From the NCBI GenBank assembly GCA_963770245.1, contig CAVYOX010000010.1, positions 62,001 through 126,000 of the forward strand: 64,000 bases of DNA, read 5' to 3'. A program made the position numbers and the translations under genes. Shown here piece by piece: positions 8,843-18,539 of this stretch. This DNA is from PALSA-270 sp963770245. GTDB taxonomy: Bacteria > Acidobacteriota > Terriglobia > Terriglobales > Acidobacteriaceae. How positions within the stretch are numbered: position 1 is the first letter of the stretch; each line of letters starts with the position of its first letter. Below the pieces are notes generated by a model. That model searched no databases and was not told the DNA's origin. It worked only from the letters and a program-made list of their open reading frames with translations.

Positions 8843-10888
8843 ATGTCCCTGTTTGGTAGTTTTGCCCTCCTCCTCGCGCTAGCGCTCGGTGCGTACTCGT
8901 TCTTAGCCGGCCTCCTGGCCCTGGCCGGTCTAGCCGGTCGGGATTCGGACCGGGTGGGAGAGACTGCACGCCGGGCGGGCATCGCCACCTTCGCGGTGGT
9001 CTTGCTGGCCGCGGGCGCGCTGGTCACTGCCGCGTTCCAAGATAATTTCTCGATCGCCTACATTTTTCAGCACAGCAACCGCGATCTGCCGGCACCCTAC
9101 AAGTTTGCGGTTTTGTGGTCGGGGCAGGAAGGTTCGCTGCTGTTCTGGTCCCTGCTGCTGGCCGCGTATGGCCTGGTGCTCCGCCTGCGACATAAGGTGG
9201 ACAGCCGCCTGTTCGCCTACGCCTCGGTGGTGATCGCTGCGGTTCAGGTGTTTTTCCTGCTGCTGCTGAACTTCGCCGCCCGTCCCTTTGCCCTTACGCA
9301 GGGTGCAGTCCCAGCGGACGGGGCGGGTTTGAACCCGCTGCTGCAATATCCCGAGATGGTGATCCACCCGCCCATGCTGTATCTCGGCTATGTGGGCTTC
9401 ACCGTGCCCTTCGCCTTCGCCCTGGGCGCGCTGGCCATGCGCTACCCGGGGGAAAAGTGGATTCATATCACCCGCCGCTGGACCATGGTGACTTGGGGGT
9501 TTTTGACCTGCGGAGTCTTTTTAGGAGCGCACTGGGCCTACCGGGTGCTCGGCTGGGGCGGCTACTGGGGATGGGATCCGGTCGAAAATGCCTCGCTGCT
9601 GCCCTGGTTGACCGGCACAGCGTTTCTGCATTCGGTGATGATGCAGGAAAAGCGAGGCATGCTCAAGGTGTGGAACATGTGGCTCATTTTCGTCACCTTC
9701 ATGCTGTGCATCTTCGGTACGTTCCTCACTCGCAGCGGCGTGATCAGCTCGGTGCATGCCTTTGCGCAGTCTTCGATCGGCAACTGGTTTCTTACGTTCC
9801 TGATCATTATTTTTGCGGTTTGCCTGTTCTTCTTCGTCAAGAATCACTCCCATTTGCGCAGTGAGCACAAATTGGAATCGCTGGCCTCCCGCGAGTCGAG
9901 TTTCCTGTTCAATAACCTGCTGTTGCTGGTGGCCTGCTTCACCGTGCTGTGGGGCACGCTGTTCCCCATCCTTTCCGAGTGGGTCAAAGGGCACAAGATC
10001 ACCGTGGGACCTCCGTTTTTCAATCGGGTGAACATTCCGATCGCCCTGATGCTGCTGTTGCTCACCGCCCTGGGCCCGCTGCTCGCCTGGCGCCGGACTT
10101 CTCTCGAGAGCATCCGGCGGAATTTTCTGTGGCCTGCTCTGGGCGCGCTGGCAGTCGGAGCCTTCCTCATGCTGACCCCGGCGCGCTGGGGATCGGTGTT
10201 CGGGATGAAGCCCTGGCAGGACGTCTCGTATTTCTACTCGCTCATGACCATCATGCTGTCGGCGCTGGTCGGGCTGACGGTGGTCTCGGAATTCGTGCGC
10301 GGCGGGCGGGTGATTCGCCGGCATACCGGACAGAATCTCGTGGCCTCTATGGTGCATCTGGGGCACCGGAACACGCGGCGCTACGGCGGGTACATCGTTC
10401 ATTTTGGCGTGATCGTCGTCATGATTGGATTTGCCGGGTCGGCTTTCAATCAGGACAAAGAGCAGGAAATGGGGTTCGGCGACCAGATGCGGATTGGAGC
10501 GTACACTCTGATCTGCCGCTCCTACACCCAGGAGGACAATCCGAACTATGGCAGCGAGTGGGCGATCCTCGATGTGTTCAAGGGCGGCGAGCAGATTGCC
10601 ACCCTGAATCCGGAGCGGCGTTTCTACAAAGCCAGTCAGCAGACCGCCACCATGGTGGCCGACCGTTCCACGCCGAAAGAAGACCTCTATGTGGTGTATG
10701 AGGGCCAGAATCAGGACACCGGCCGCCCGATCATTAAGGCACATTTGAATCCCCTGGTGATGTGGATCTGGGCGGGAGTTTGGATCATGATTGCGGGCAC
10801 CATCCTTGCTCTAGTGCCGAGCGCCGTGCCGGCGCGGGTGGCGGTTCCGGCGCGGGCGGAAACCGCTCCTGTCGGAGCGGGGGACTGA
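8843..10888 (+). CDS. ccmF: CcmF, cytochrome c heme lyase subunit
   Basis: CcmF is the multi-span membrane protein of system I that attaches heme to apocytochrome c in the periplasm. The tryptophan-rich heme-handling motif WGGYWGWDPVENASLLPW is complete, with many membrane segments before and after it and a periplasmic domain near the C-terminus. At 681 residues it is of normal length. It heads a cluster with ccmH and a ccmI-like gene; its stop overlaps the ccmH start by one base (TGATG). ccmA, B, C, D, E and G are not in this window. Confidence 0.95.
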   Translation: MSLFGSFALLLALALGAYSFLAGLLALAGLAGRDSDRVGETARRAGIATFAVVLLAAGALVTAAFQDNFSIAYIFQHSNRDLPAPYKFAVLWSGQEGSLLFWSLLLAAYGLVLRLRHKVDSRLFAYASVVIAAVQVFFLLLLNFAARPFALTQGAVPADGAGLNPLLQYPEMVIHPPMLYLGYVGFTVPFAFALGALAMRYPGEKWIHITRRWTMVTWGFLTCGVFLGAHWAYRVLGWGGYWGWDPVENASLLPWLTGTAFLHSVMMQEKRGMLKVWNMWLIFVTFMLCIFGTFLTRSGVISSVHAFAQSSIGNWFLTFLIIIFAVCLFFFVKNHSHLRSEHKLESLASRESSFLFNNLLLLVACFTVLWGTLFPILSEWVKGHKITVGPPFFNRVNIPIALMLLLLTALGPLLAWRRTSLESIRRNFLWPALGALAVGAFLMLTPARWGSVFGMKPWQDVSYFYSLMTIMLSALVGLTVVSEFVRGGRVIRRHTGQNLVASMVHLGHRNTRRYGGYIVHFGVIVVMIGFAGSAFNQDKEQEMGFGDQMRIGAYTLICRSYTQEDNPNYGSEWAILDVFKGGEQIATLNPERRFYKASQQTATMVADRSTPKEDLYVVYEGQNQDTGRPIIKAHLNPLVMWIWAGVWIMIAGTILALVPSAVPARVAVPARAETAPVGAGD

Positions 10889-11370
10889 TGCGAGCGCTCC
10901 CGCGAGGCCGCAGGCGCGGGGTGCAGTTTGCCCTCCTGACGCTCGCGGTGTTCACTTTTCTCGGCGCGGACGAAGCGCGTTTCGAAAACCTGGGCCACAA
11001 GCTCATGTGCGTGTGCGGTTGCAACCAGGTGCTGCTCGAGTGCAACCACGTGGGTTGCCCGCGATCCGACGGCATGCGCGAAGAACTGGCGGCGAACCTC
11101 GGTCGCGGGGACAATGACGATCTGGTGCTACAGGATTTTGTCCAGAAATATGGTCCCACCGTGCTGCTCGCTCCGACCGCAGTCGGTTTCGACCGGGTAG
11201 CTTGGATCATGCCGTACCTGGTGCTCATCCTGGGACTCACCACGGTGGTGCTGGTGGTGCGAGTCTGGAGACGGCGTCCACTGGTGCTGCCCGAGGGATC
11301 GGTCGCGCCGCTGAGCGGCGACGCCATGGACCGCTTTCGCCGACAGGCCAGGAAGGATACCGATTTATGA
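10888..11370 (+). CDS. ccmH: CcmH, cytochrome c maturation thiol-oxidoreductase
   Basis: A 160-residue periplasm-facing protein with an N-terminal hydrophobic segment, the redox motif CGC within LMCVCGCNQVLLECNHVGC, and a C-terminal membrane helix (WIMPYLVLILGLTTVVLVV). CcmH (NrfF family) keeps the apocytochrome cysteines reduced for heme attachment. The ATG at 10888 overlaps the ccmF stop by one base and the stop overlaps the next start by four, so the three genes are probably translationally coupled. Two additional cysteines follow the redox pair, an arrangement I would not call standard but which occurs in this family. Confidence 0.9.
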   Translation: MRALPRGRRRGVQFALLTLAVFTFLGADEARFENLGHKLMCVCGCNQVLLECNHVGCPRSDGMREELAANLGRGDNDDLVLQDFVQKYGPTVLLAPTAVGFDRVAWIMPYLVLILGLTTVVLVVRVWRRRPLVLPEGSVAPLSGDAMDRFRRQARKDTDL

Positions 11371-11687
11371 CTTCTGCTTTGCTCGCTTGCAGCCTGGTGA
11401 CGCTGGCGGTGCTGTTCTACGTCTTTTATCTTCCAGGCGAGCTGCACATGGGCCCGGAGAAAACCCGCCTGGCCTACCTGCGCGAGCGCAAGGAGGCCAT
11501 TTATGAGAATTTGCGCGACCTCAACTTCGAATACAAGGCGGGCAAGTTTCCCGACTCCGATTTTGAAACCCTGAAAAACTCTCTGGAAGAGGAAGCCGCG
11601 GCGGTTCTGGCCGAGATGGCTTGTCTCGAGGAAGTTGCCGGGAGTGCCGCCGTGCGGCCTGGCAGCCGAAAAGGAGCACGAGTTTGA
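11367..11687 (+). CDS. CcmI-like small membrane protein
   Basis: A 106-residue protein with one N-terminal membrane helix followed by a charged coiled-coil (RLAYLRERKEAIYENLRDLN). This is the layout of the N-terminal part of CcmI, which presents apocytochrome c to the heme lyase. The TPR part of full CcmI is absent. The ATG overlaps the ccmH stop (ATGA). Function is inferred from position and shape, not from strong sequence identity. Confidence 0.7.
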   Translation: MTSALLACSLVTLAVLFYVFYLPGELHMGPEKTRLAYLRERKEAIYENLRDLNFEYKAGKFPDSDFETLKNSLEEEAAAVLAEMACLEEVAGSAAVRPGSRKGARV

Positions 11688-12976
11688 AGTCTTGCGCAAA
11701 GATCACCGCGGTGTTTGTGGTCTGCACCCTGGCCACCTTGGTCTCCGCCGAAACTCTTACCGGGACGGTGAACAATGGCACCACCCATCAACCCGCGGCG
11801 GGCGATGACGTCGTGCTGATTAAGCTGGCACAGGGTATGGAAGAAGCGGCTCGCACCAAAACGGACCGACAGGGCAAGTTCAGTTTCACCATCGAAGACT
11901 CCGGCGGCCCGCACTTGATTCGGATCATCCACCAGAGCGTGACCTACCACACCATGGCGCCTCCAGGTACCCACTCGGTGGAGGTCAAAGTCTACGATGT
12001 CTCTAAGAAAGTCGACGGCATCAGCCCGATCGCGGACTTGATGTACGTACAGGCCGGGGAAGGTCAGCTGGGTATCAGCCGTCTTTTCGCGGTGAGCAAT
12101 CCGTCCAATCCGCCGCGCACCCAGATGAACGACCGCAACTTCGAGTTCTATCTTCCCGATGGGGTGCAGATTGACCAGGCGCAGGCGCAAACCGAGGGGG
12201 GCCAATGGGTGGATTCCGCCCCGGTTCCGCAGGCGGAAAAAGGCCGCTATGCCTTCATTTTTCCCCTGCGCCCGGGCACGACTCAGTTCCAGGTGAGCTA
12301 TCACCTGCCTTACAACGGCAGCGCCAAAATCGATCCCACACCGCTCTATCCTCTCGAACACCTGGTTGTGATCTTTCCTCGCTCCATTGCGTTTACGGCG
12401 GTTCAAGCCGGCCTTTATGAAGACAAACAACCTCCAGATCAGCCCAAAGCCACCGCGAAAGTAGCGGCCAACGTTCATCCCGGCGAAGCTTTGTCGTTTG
12501 AGATCTCGGGTACTGGAATGCTGCAGGATCAAAACTCGCAGGAAGCTGGAGCCGAGGGCGCAGGCACTCCTACCCCGTCTGCCGCCGGGCCTCCAACCGC
12601 CGAACCCCGTCCGGGGGGTGGACTGGGCCCGCCGATCGAGGCTCCCGACCCGCTCGACAAATATCGCCCCTACATCCTCGGCGGTTTTGCCCTGGTGCTC
12701 GCAGGGGGAGCGGTTTATGTGGCCAAGCGTCCCCGCTCGACCACCGCCGCCGATCCCCTGGCGGTCGATGTCGAAACCCCGGTGGTCGACCGCGCGGCCA
12801 GGACCGCGGGGCCGGCTCGGTCCGGCATGCTGCTCGAAGCCTTGAAAGAGGAGATGTTCACCCTCGAGGTCGAGCACAAGCAAGGCAGCATTTCACAGCC
12901 AGAATACGAAAAGGCCCGAGCTGCGCTCGATCAGACGCTCGATCGTGCCATCAAGCGGGAAGCACAGAACAAGTAA
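11684..12976 (+). CDS. Exported protein with carboxypeptidase-regulatory-like domain and one membrane anchor
   Basis: A 430-residue protein with a signal peptide (AVFVVCTLATLVSA), a beta-sandwich of the CarboxypepD-regulatory type, a Pro-rich linker, a membrane helix (YILGGFALVLAGGAVYVA) and a cytoplasmic tail with a short coiled-coil (EKARAALDQTLDRAIKRE). The TTG at 11684 is chosen as start because it overlaps the previous stop (TTGA) and puts the signal peptide at the N-terminus. It is the last gene of the ccm run, so a role in cytochrome c maturation or its membrane environment is possible but unproven. Confidence 0.75.
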   Translation: MKSCAKITAVFVVCTLATLVSAETLTGTVNNGTTHQPAAGDDVVLIKLAQGMEEAARTKTDRQGKFSFTIEDSGGPHLIRIIHQSVTYHTMAPPGTHSVEVKVYDVSKKVDGISPIADLMYVQAGEGQLGISRLFAVSNPSNPPRTQMNDRNFEFYLPDGVQIDQAQAQTEGGQWVDSAPVPQAEKGRYAFIFPLRPGTTQFQVSYHLPYNGSAKIDPTPLYPLEHLVVIFPRSIAFTAVQAGLYEDKQPPDQPKATAKVAANVHPGEALSFEISGTGMLQDQNSQEAGAEGAGTPTPSAAGPPTAEPRPGGGLGPPIEAPDPLDKYRPYILGGFALVLAGGAVYVAKRPRSTTAADPLAVDVETPVVDRAARTAGPARSGMLLEALKEEMFTLEVEHKQGSISQPEYEKARAALDQTLDRAIKREAQNK

Positions 12977-13277
12977 GCGCGACCCCTCTCCGGGATTGGC
13001 TACCAGGCGAGGACCGCCGGCCGCCGTCACCTGATCGATGAAAAACAATCGGTAGGCCGGCTGGAGGCGCGCGGCCATGGGCGATAGGACGGGGTTTCTC
13101 ATTTTCGTCCCCCGGGTCTATCCGCCTGGGGATCCGCGGCCTGCCCCTACCCGAGTCATGCGGCTAATGCTCTAATATGAAAGAGGAAACCCGCGAATCG
13201 AGCTGGGCCGTCGGTTTTGCCGGGCGATAGCCGGGATCCGGCGCTGAATCCCCCCGGCCGTCCTAACATCTATATGG
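12977..13277. other. Intergenic region between the ccm run and htpX
   Basis: Holds no gene I can support. A 17-codon reading frame starts at an ATG near 13177 but has no convincing ribosome binding site, and a 69-codon frame on the minus strand has no recognisable similarity. The stretch around 13166-13180 (CTCTAATATG) is AT-rich and could hold the htpX promoter. Confidence 0.5.
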
Positions 13278-14150
13278 ATGCAGGCCAACCCAATGGGAAA
13301 TACGTTTAAGACCGCGTTCTTGCTCACGCTCCTGACCCTGCTGCTCATGTTTATCGGCCGGGCCTTTGGCGGCCAGCAGGGTATGTTGCTCGCCTTGGCC
13401 TTTGCCGTGGTGATGAACTTTGTTTCCTATTTCTTTTCCGACAAGATCGCCTTGGCCATGTATCGCGCCAAACCGGTCACGCGCGAAGAACTACCCCGCG
13501 CCTACCAGGCGGTCGAGCGGCTGACGCAGAAGATCGGGCTTCCCATGCCGAAAATCTACGTAATTCCCCTGGATTCACCGAATGCCTTCGCCACCGGGAG
13601 GAATCCGAAACATGCCTCGGTGGCGGTGACCCAAGGCATTCTGAACCTGCTCAATGATGAGGAACTGGAAGGCGTACTGGCGCATGAACTCGGCCACGTG
13701 CGCAACCGTGACATCTTAATCAGCTCGGTGGCAGCCACACTCGCCGGCGCCATTACCTACCTCGGGCAGATGGGGCGTTGGGCCATGATTTTTGGCGGCA
13801 TGGAACGCGACGACCGCGACCGTGGCGGGGGGATTGCCGCTCTGCTCATGCTCATTCTAGCTCCGCTCGCTGCCATGCTCATCCAGTTGGCGGTCTCCCG
13901 CTCCCGCGAGTATCAGGCCGACGAAACCGGCGCGCACTTCACCGGCAACCCGTATGCCCTGGCGAGCGCTCTGGCCAAGCTCGACGCCTACTCGCGCCGA
14001 GTCCCCATGGCAGCCACGCCCTCGACCGCGCACTTGTTTATCATCCAGCCCTTGCTGGGGATGAATTTCGGCAGCCTTTTTTCTACCCACCCGCCGATCG
14101 CCAAGCGCATCGAGCGTCTGACGGGACGCCCGGCGGAGTTTACCCAGTAA
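13278..14150 (+). CDS. htpX: HtpX-like M48 zinc metalloprotease
   Basis: A 290-residue membrane protease that degrades misfolded membrane proteins. Two N-terminal membrane helices are followed by the zinc motif HELGH (within LEGVLAHELGHVRNRDIL), a second helix pair, and the downstream glutamate region SREYQADETGAH. The length is normal for HtpX. ATGs at 13278 and 13293 both fit; the first is given. The cell likely uses it in envelope stress together with the HtrA protease further along. Confidence 0.92.
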   Translation: MQANPMGNTFKTAFLLTLLTLLLMFIGRAFGGQQGMLLALAFAVVMNFVSYFFSDKIALAMYRAKPVTREELPRAYQAVERLTQKIGLPMPKIYVIPLDSPNAFATGRNPKHASVAVTQGILNLLNDEELEGVLAHELGHVRNRDILISSVAATLAGAITYLGQMGRWAMIFGGMERDDRDRGGGIAALLMLILAPLAAMLIQLAVSRSREYQADETGAHFTGNPYALASALAKLDAYSRRVPMAATPSTAHLFIIQPLLGMNFGSLFSTHPPIAKRIERLTGRPAEFTQ

Positions 14151-14269
14151 GTCAAGTCTTTCTGGCCTGAACCCGGGTGCCTTTCCTGCCTGCGACTGCC
14201 GGGCCAGCCGCCTCCCTGTCACCTCCGTAACCGGCCCGCGCGCAGACCGCATAGTAGAATCCTCTGATA

Positions 14270-15229
<960 letters not shown>

Positions 15230-15295
15230 AGCACGAGGCCGCTCTTTGCCGGTACAACTGGCTTTCGTCCCGGCCGCCCGGCATAATGTTCTGGC

Positions 15296-15775
15296 ATGTC
15301 TTTCCTTCGTTTCCTCATGCTGCTCGCGCTCATCGTTTGGCTCGGAGGCATAATATTTTTCCCCGTGGTTGCCGCCACCGCGTTTTCGGTTCTACCCACC
15401 ACCCATCTCGCCGGACTCGTGGTTCGCCGGTCCTTAGGGATATTGCACTGGATGGGCATGGTCTCGGGCGTCGTGTTTCTGGCCAGCTCGTTCGCCTACC
15501 AACGCCAGAGTGGTGGCCGAGGGCATGGCTTCACGGCGGTCCACCTGCTGGTGTGCGGGATGCTCGCGCTCACCCTGGTGTCGCAGTTTGGCATCATCCC
15601 GCGAATGGACGCTTTGCGGGCAGCGGTCCCAGACATCGGCTCCCTGCCGGCGGACAACCCTGTGCACCTGCAGTTCGACGCCCTGCACCTCTGGTCAACC
15701 CGGGTGGAAAAAGGCGTGCTGATCCTGGGCCTGGCTGCGACCTATCTCGTGGCTCGCCTGTCGAGGGCGGGCTAA
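15296..15775 (+). CDS. DUF4149 membrane protein
   Basis: A 159-residue protein with four predicted membrane helices; the start FLRFLMLLALIVWLGGIIFF and the second helix region LGILHWMGMVSGVVF fit the DUF4149 family, whose function is unknown. A -10-like CATAAT lies at about 15281-15286, leaving a very short leader. The stop overlaps the stop of the convergent M28 peptidase gene by three bases. Confidence 0.8.
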   Translation: MSFLRFLMLLALIVWLGGIIFFPVVAATAFSVLPTTHLAGLVVRRSLGILHWMGMVSGVVFLASSFAYQRQSGGRGHGFTAVHLLVCGMLALTLVSQFGIIPRMDALRAAVPDIGSLPADNPVHLQFDALHLWSTRVEKGVLILGLAATYLVARLSRAG

Positions 15776-16641
15776 TGGTCTTTTTGCGGGGCCGGCGGCG
15801 GCCCCAAAGAGGAATCGAGCAAAGCTAGATAGCCCGCCATCAGCCGGTAGCTCGCGTAGTAATCGTCCATGCGGATGGCCTTCAGGCTATCTTTTTTCGA
15901 GTGCAGAATCGGCCAGGTCTGTTGCGTGATGGTGTGGATCGTGATGCGCGGAATTTTCAGTCGGGCAAAGGATTCCGAGTCGGTTGTACCCACCTGTTCA
16001 AAATTCACGGCTCCAATCGACAGTTGCATCCCAGCCGCCGCCCGGTAAACGGTCTCGAGCATGGGTTTATCGGCGTGCGATGCCCAAACCTTGGTGGGTC
16101 CAAGACCCAGGGTGTCGAGGTTGACCATGCCGTCGATGATCGACCGCTGTTGCTTGGTCAACTTGGCGGTGTAGAACTCGGAACCGACCATTCCCTGTTC
16201 TTCCGCGGTGAAACCGACGAACACGAAGGTGTGCTGCCGTGGTTTCGCGCTGAGACTGTACAACAAGCTGGGCAGAAGCGACGCCCCACTCCAGTTGTCC
16301 ACCACCCCGTCACCCTCCTCGACATGATCGGTGTGCGCGCCGACCAGAATGATGCGTTCGGTCTCGCCCGGCAGAATGCAGATCACGTTGGGCGGGAGCT
16401 TTTTCGTGACCCACTGTTCGCTGAGATTGTCTGGTTTGCAGCCAGAGGCGACAAATAAACGCTTGATGGTGGCTTCCCGCTCGTCGTTTTTTTCGGAAAA
16501 GCTTTCGAGGCGGGCTTGGATTTCATCCGGCTTCAAGCTGCGGAACTCAATCTGGGCTAGGGCAGAGGTGGCGAATAGGCCCCAGGCAAGAGAAAAAAAC
16601 ACCGCCGTCAAAGTTCCACGGAATTTGCCGGGACCAGCCAT
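15772..16641 (-). CDS. Secreted M28-family zinc aminopeptidase
   Basis: A 289-residue exported peptidase. A signal peptide (AVFFSLAWGLFATSALAQ) is followed by the M28 metal ligands and catalytic acids: GAHTDHVEEGDGVVDNWSG (His, Asp), FVGFTAEEQGMVGSEFY (Glu-Glu), LDTLGLGPT (Asp) and HTITQQTWPILHSKKDSLKAI region (final His). It probably trims peptides in the periplasm or outside the cell. The gene stands alone and converges with the DUF4149 gene. Confidence 0.9.
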   Translation of the reverse strand: MAGPGKFRGTLTAVFFSLAWGLFATSALAQIEFRSLKPDEIQARLESFSEKNDEREATIKRLFVASGCKPDNLSEQWVTKKLPPNVICILPGETERIILVGAHTDHVEEGDGVVDNWSGASLLPSLLYSLSAKPRQHTFVFVGFTAEEQGMVGSEFYTAKLTKQQRSIIDGMVNLDTLGLGPTKVWASHADKPMLETVYRAAAGMQLSIGAVNFEQVGTTDSESFARLKIPRITIHTITQQTWPILHSKKDSLKAIRMDDYYASYRLMAGYLALLDSSLGPPPAPQKDH

Positions 16642-16710
16642 GATCGAGGTCGGGAAAATAGTATGCCTCAGTTTTGCTCACATTCCCCTGTTATTATCTT
16701 GCTGCCCCTT

Positions 16711-17796
16711 ATGAGAACTGGCATTATCGGCTTGCCCCAGGTTGGCAAGACCTCCCTGTTCCGCATTCTGACCAAGGCGCAACTCTCCGACCAGTCCTAC
16801 GCCAACCCGCGCGAGGCGCATGTCGGAGTCGCCAAGGTTCCTGACGACCGGCTCGACCGGCTGGCAGCCTTGTACCACCCGAAAAAGCTCACCCATGCTT
16901 CGGTGGAATACGTGGACGTCGGCGCCATCGGCCAAGAAGCGCTGAAAGAGACGAGCTATCTCGGCCACCTGCGCAACGTGGACGCACTCGCTCACGTGCT
17001 CCGCGCCTTCGAAGACCCCTCCATTGCGCACGTTGGCCCGATCGATCCCTTGCGCGACATCAAAAACGTTGAATTCGACTTGATGGTCAGCGATCTCGGC
17101 CAGATTGAGAAGCGCCTGGAGCGCTTGCAAAAAGATCTCAAGAAAATGAGGTCGCCCGAACTGGAGAAAGAATTCGACTTGTTGACCCGGGCCAACGCTC
17201 ATCTGGGATCGGAGCGTCCGCTGCGCGAAATGGAGATGACCGCCGAGGACAAGAAGCGCCTGCGCGGATTCATGTTCCTCAGTGAGAAACCGATGCTCTA
17301 CGTGCTGAACGTAAGCGAGAGCAGCGAACTCGGCAAAGAGCTCGAGGCTGCCGCCCGCCAGTACAAACTGACCGAGGTCGCCTCCCGGCCGAATGCCGGC
17401 GCCACCGCGATCTGCGGCAAAGTGGAAGCGGAACTGGCCGAGATGAGCGATGCCGACGCCGGGGAATTCCTTTCGAGCTATGGATTGACCGAAAGCGGCT
17501 TGGTTCGCCTGATTCGGACGACCTACGCGCTGCTGGGGCTGATCTCATTCTTCACCGCCGGCGAAGATGAGTGTCGCGCCTGGACCATTCCCAAAAATAC
17601 CCGCGCGCAGCAGGGCGCGGGCGCCATCCATTCCGATCTGGAGCATCATTTCATCCGGGCCGAGACCATCCGCTGGGACCAACTGCTGGAGGCTGGTTCC
17701 GAGGCCAATGCCCGCGCTCGCGGTACTCTGCGCCTCGAGGGAAAAGACTACATCGTCGAAGACGGGGACGTGATGCACATTCGGCACAGCGGCTGA
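16711..17796 (+). CDS. ychF: YchF/Ola1-type P-loop ATPase
   Basis: A 361-residue member of the Obg-related family that binds ribosomes and prefers ATP. The N-terminal G1 motif GLPQVGKTS, a coiled-coil arm in the middle (about residues 120-160) and the C-terminal TGS-like domain (AWTIPKNTRAQQGAGAIHSD ... DYIVEDGDVMHIRHSG) are present. The ATG at 16711 is chosen because it places the P-loop at the N-terminus; upstream codons to 16663 are unlikely to be coding. It is 8 bases from the ZIP transporter gene. Confidence 0.93.
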   Translation: MRTGIIGLPQVGKTSLFRILTKAQLSDQSYANPREAHVGVAKVPDDRLDRLAALYHPKKLTHASVEYVDVGAIGQEALKETSYLGHLRNVDALAHVLRAFEDPSIAHVGPIDPLRDIKNVEFDLMVSDLGQIEKRLERLQKDLKKMRSPELEKEFDLLTRANAHLGSERPLREMEMTAEDKKRLRGFMFLSEKPMLYVLNVSESSELGKELEAAARQYKLTEVASRPNAGATAICGKVEAELAEMSDADAGEFLSSYGLTESGLVRLIRTTYALLGLISFFTAGEDECRAWTIPKNTRAQQGAGAIHSDLEHHFIRAETIRWDQLLEAGSEANARARGTLRLEGKDYIVEDGDVMHIRHSG

Positions 17797-17804
17797 GAGA
17801 TACC

Positions 17805-18536
17805 ATGCATCCGATTCTCCTCAGCCTTATCCTGGGCTTAACGGCGGCGCTGGCCAACGTTTTCGGCGGCGCCATCATCGTCCACCGCCAGTGGGAGCGG
17901 GCTTACCTCAAGTACTTCGTCGCCCTGGGCGCGGGATTTATGCTGGCGACCGCCATCGTCGAGGTGGTCCCGACGAGTTTCGAGTTGAACGGAAAAAATG
18001 CCGCTTCCCTCATCCTGCTGGGCTATCTGATCATCCACTTCTTCGAACATGCGGTAACCCCGCACTTCCACTTCGGGGAGGAAACTCACCCCGGCGAATT
18101 CGTCCCCGGCCACAAGAGCTATTCCGTGCTGGTCGGACTGATCATCCATACCTTTTTCGACGGCGTCGCCATCGCTTCCGGGTTCATCGTTTCGAACTGG
18201 CTGGGCTGGGTCATCTTCCTGGCGGTGTTCCTGCACAAAATCCCGGAAGGCTTTACGGTGGCGTCGGTCATGCTGGCCAGCGGCCAAAGCCGCAGCGTCG
18301 CCTGGGGAGCCTCCATGCTGCTCGGAGCGGCCACGCTGGCGGGAGTGCTCACCATGGCGTTATTCCGGCGGGAGATCAATTTCGGGTTGCCGCTGTCGGC
18401 GGGGGTGACGATCTATGTCGCCGCCTCGGATCTGATCCCTGAGGTCAACCAGGAGCCTGGAGTCGCTATGGCGCTCGTGGTATTCCTCGGCGTGGGTGTC
18501 TTGCTTCTGCTCGATCGCTTCGCCCACCTGCACTGA
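17805..18536 (+). CDS. ZIP-family divalent metal transporter
   Basis: A 243-residue membrane protein with about seven to eight helices. The metal-site motifs of ZIP proteins are present: IHTFFDGVAIASGF (helix IV) and FLHKIPEGFTVASVM (helix V), plus a cytoplasmic loop with histidines (FFEHAVTPHFHFGEETHPGE). It likely moves zinc or another divalent metal into the cytoplasm; some relatives act as exporters, so direction is inferred. It starts 8 bases after ychF and probably shares its transcript. Confidence 0.9.
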   Translation: MHPILLSLILGLTAALANVFGGAIIVHRQWERAYLKYFVALGAGFMLATAIVEVVPTSFELNGKNAASLILLGYLIIHFFEHAVTPHFHFGEETHPGEFVPGHKSYSVLVGLIIHTFFDGVAIASGFIVSNWLGWVIFLAVFLHKIPEGFTVASVMLASGQSRSVAWGASMLLGAATLAGVLTMALFRREINFGLPLSAGVTIYVAASDLIPEVNQEPGVAMALVVFLGVGVLLLLDRFAHLH

Positions 18537-18539
18537 AGA

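Noticed and set aside
12893..13102. 69-codon minus-strand frame with LQPAYRLFFIDQ
   Set aside because: Overlaps the end of the ccm-run gene and shows no ribosome binding site or family.
13166..13260. 17-codon frame starting MKEETRESS before htpX
   Set aside because: No Shine-Dalgarno sequence and too short to judge.
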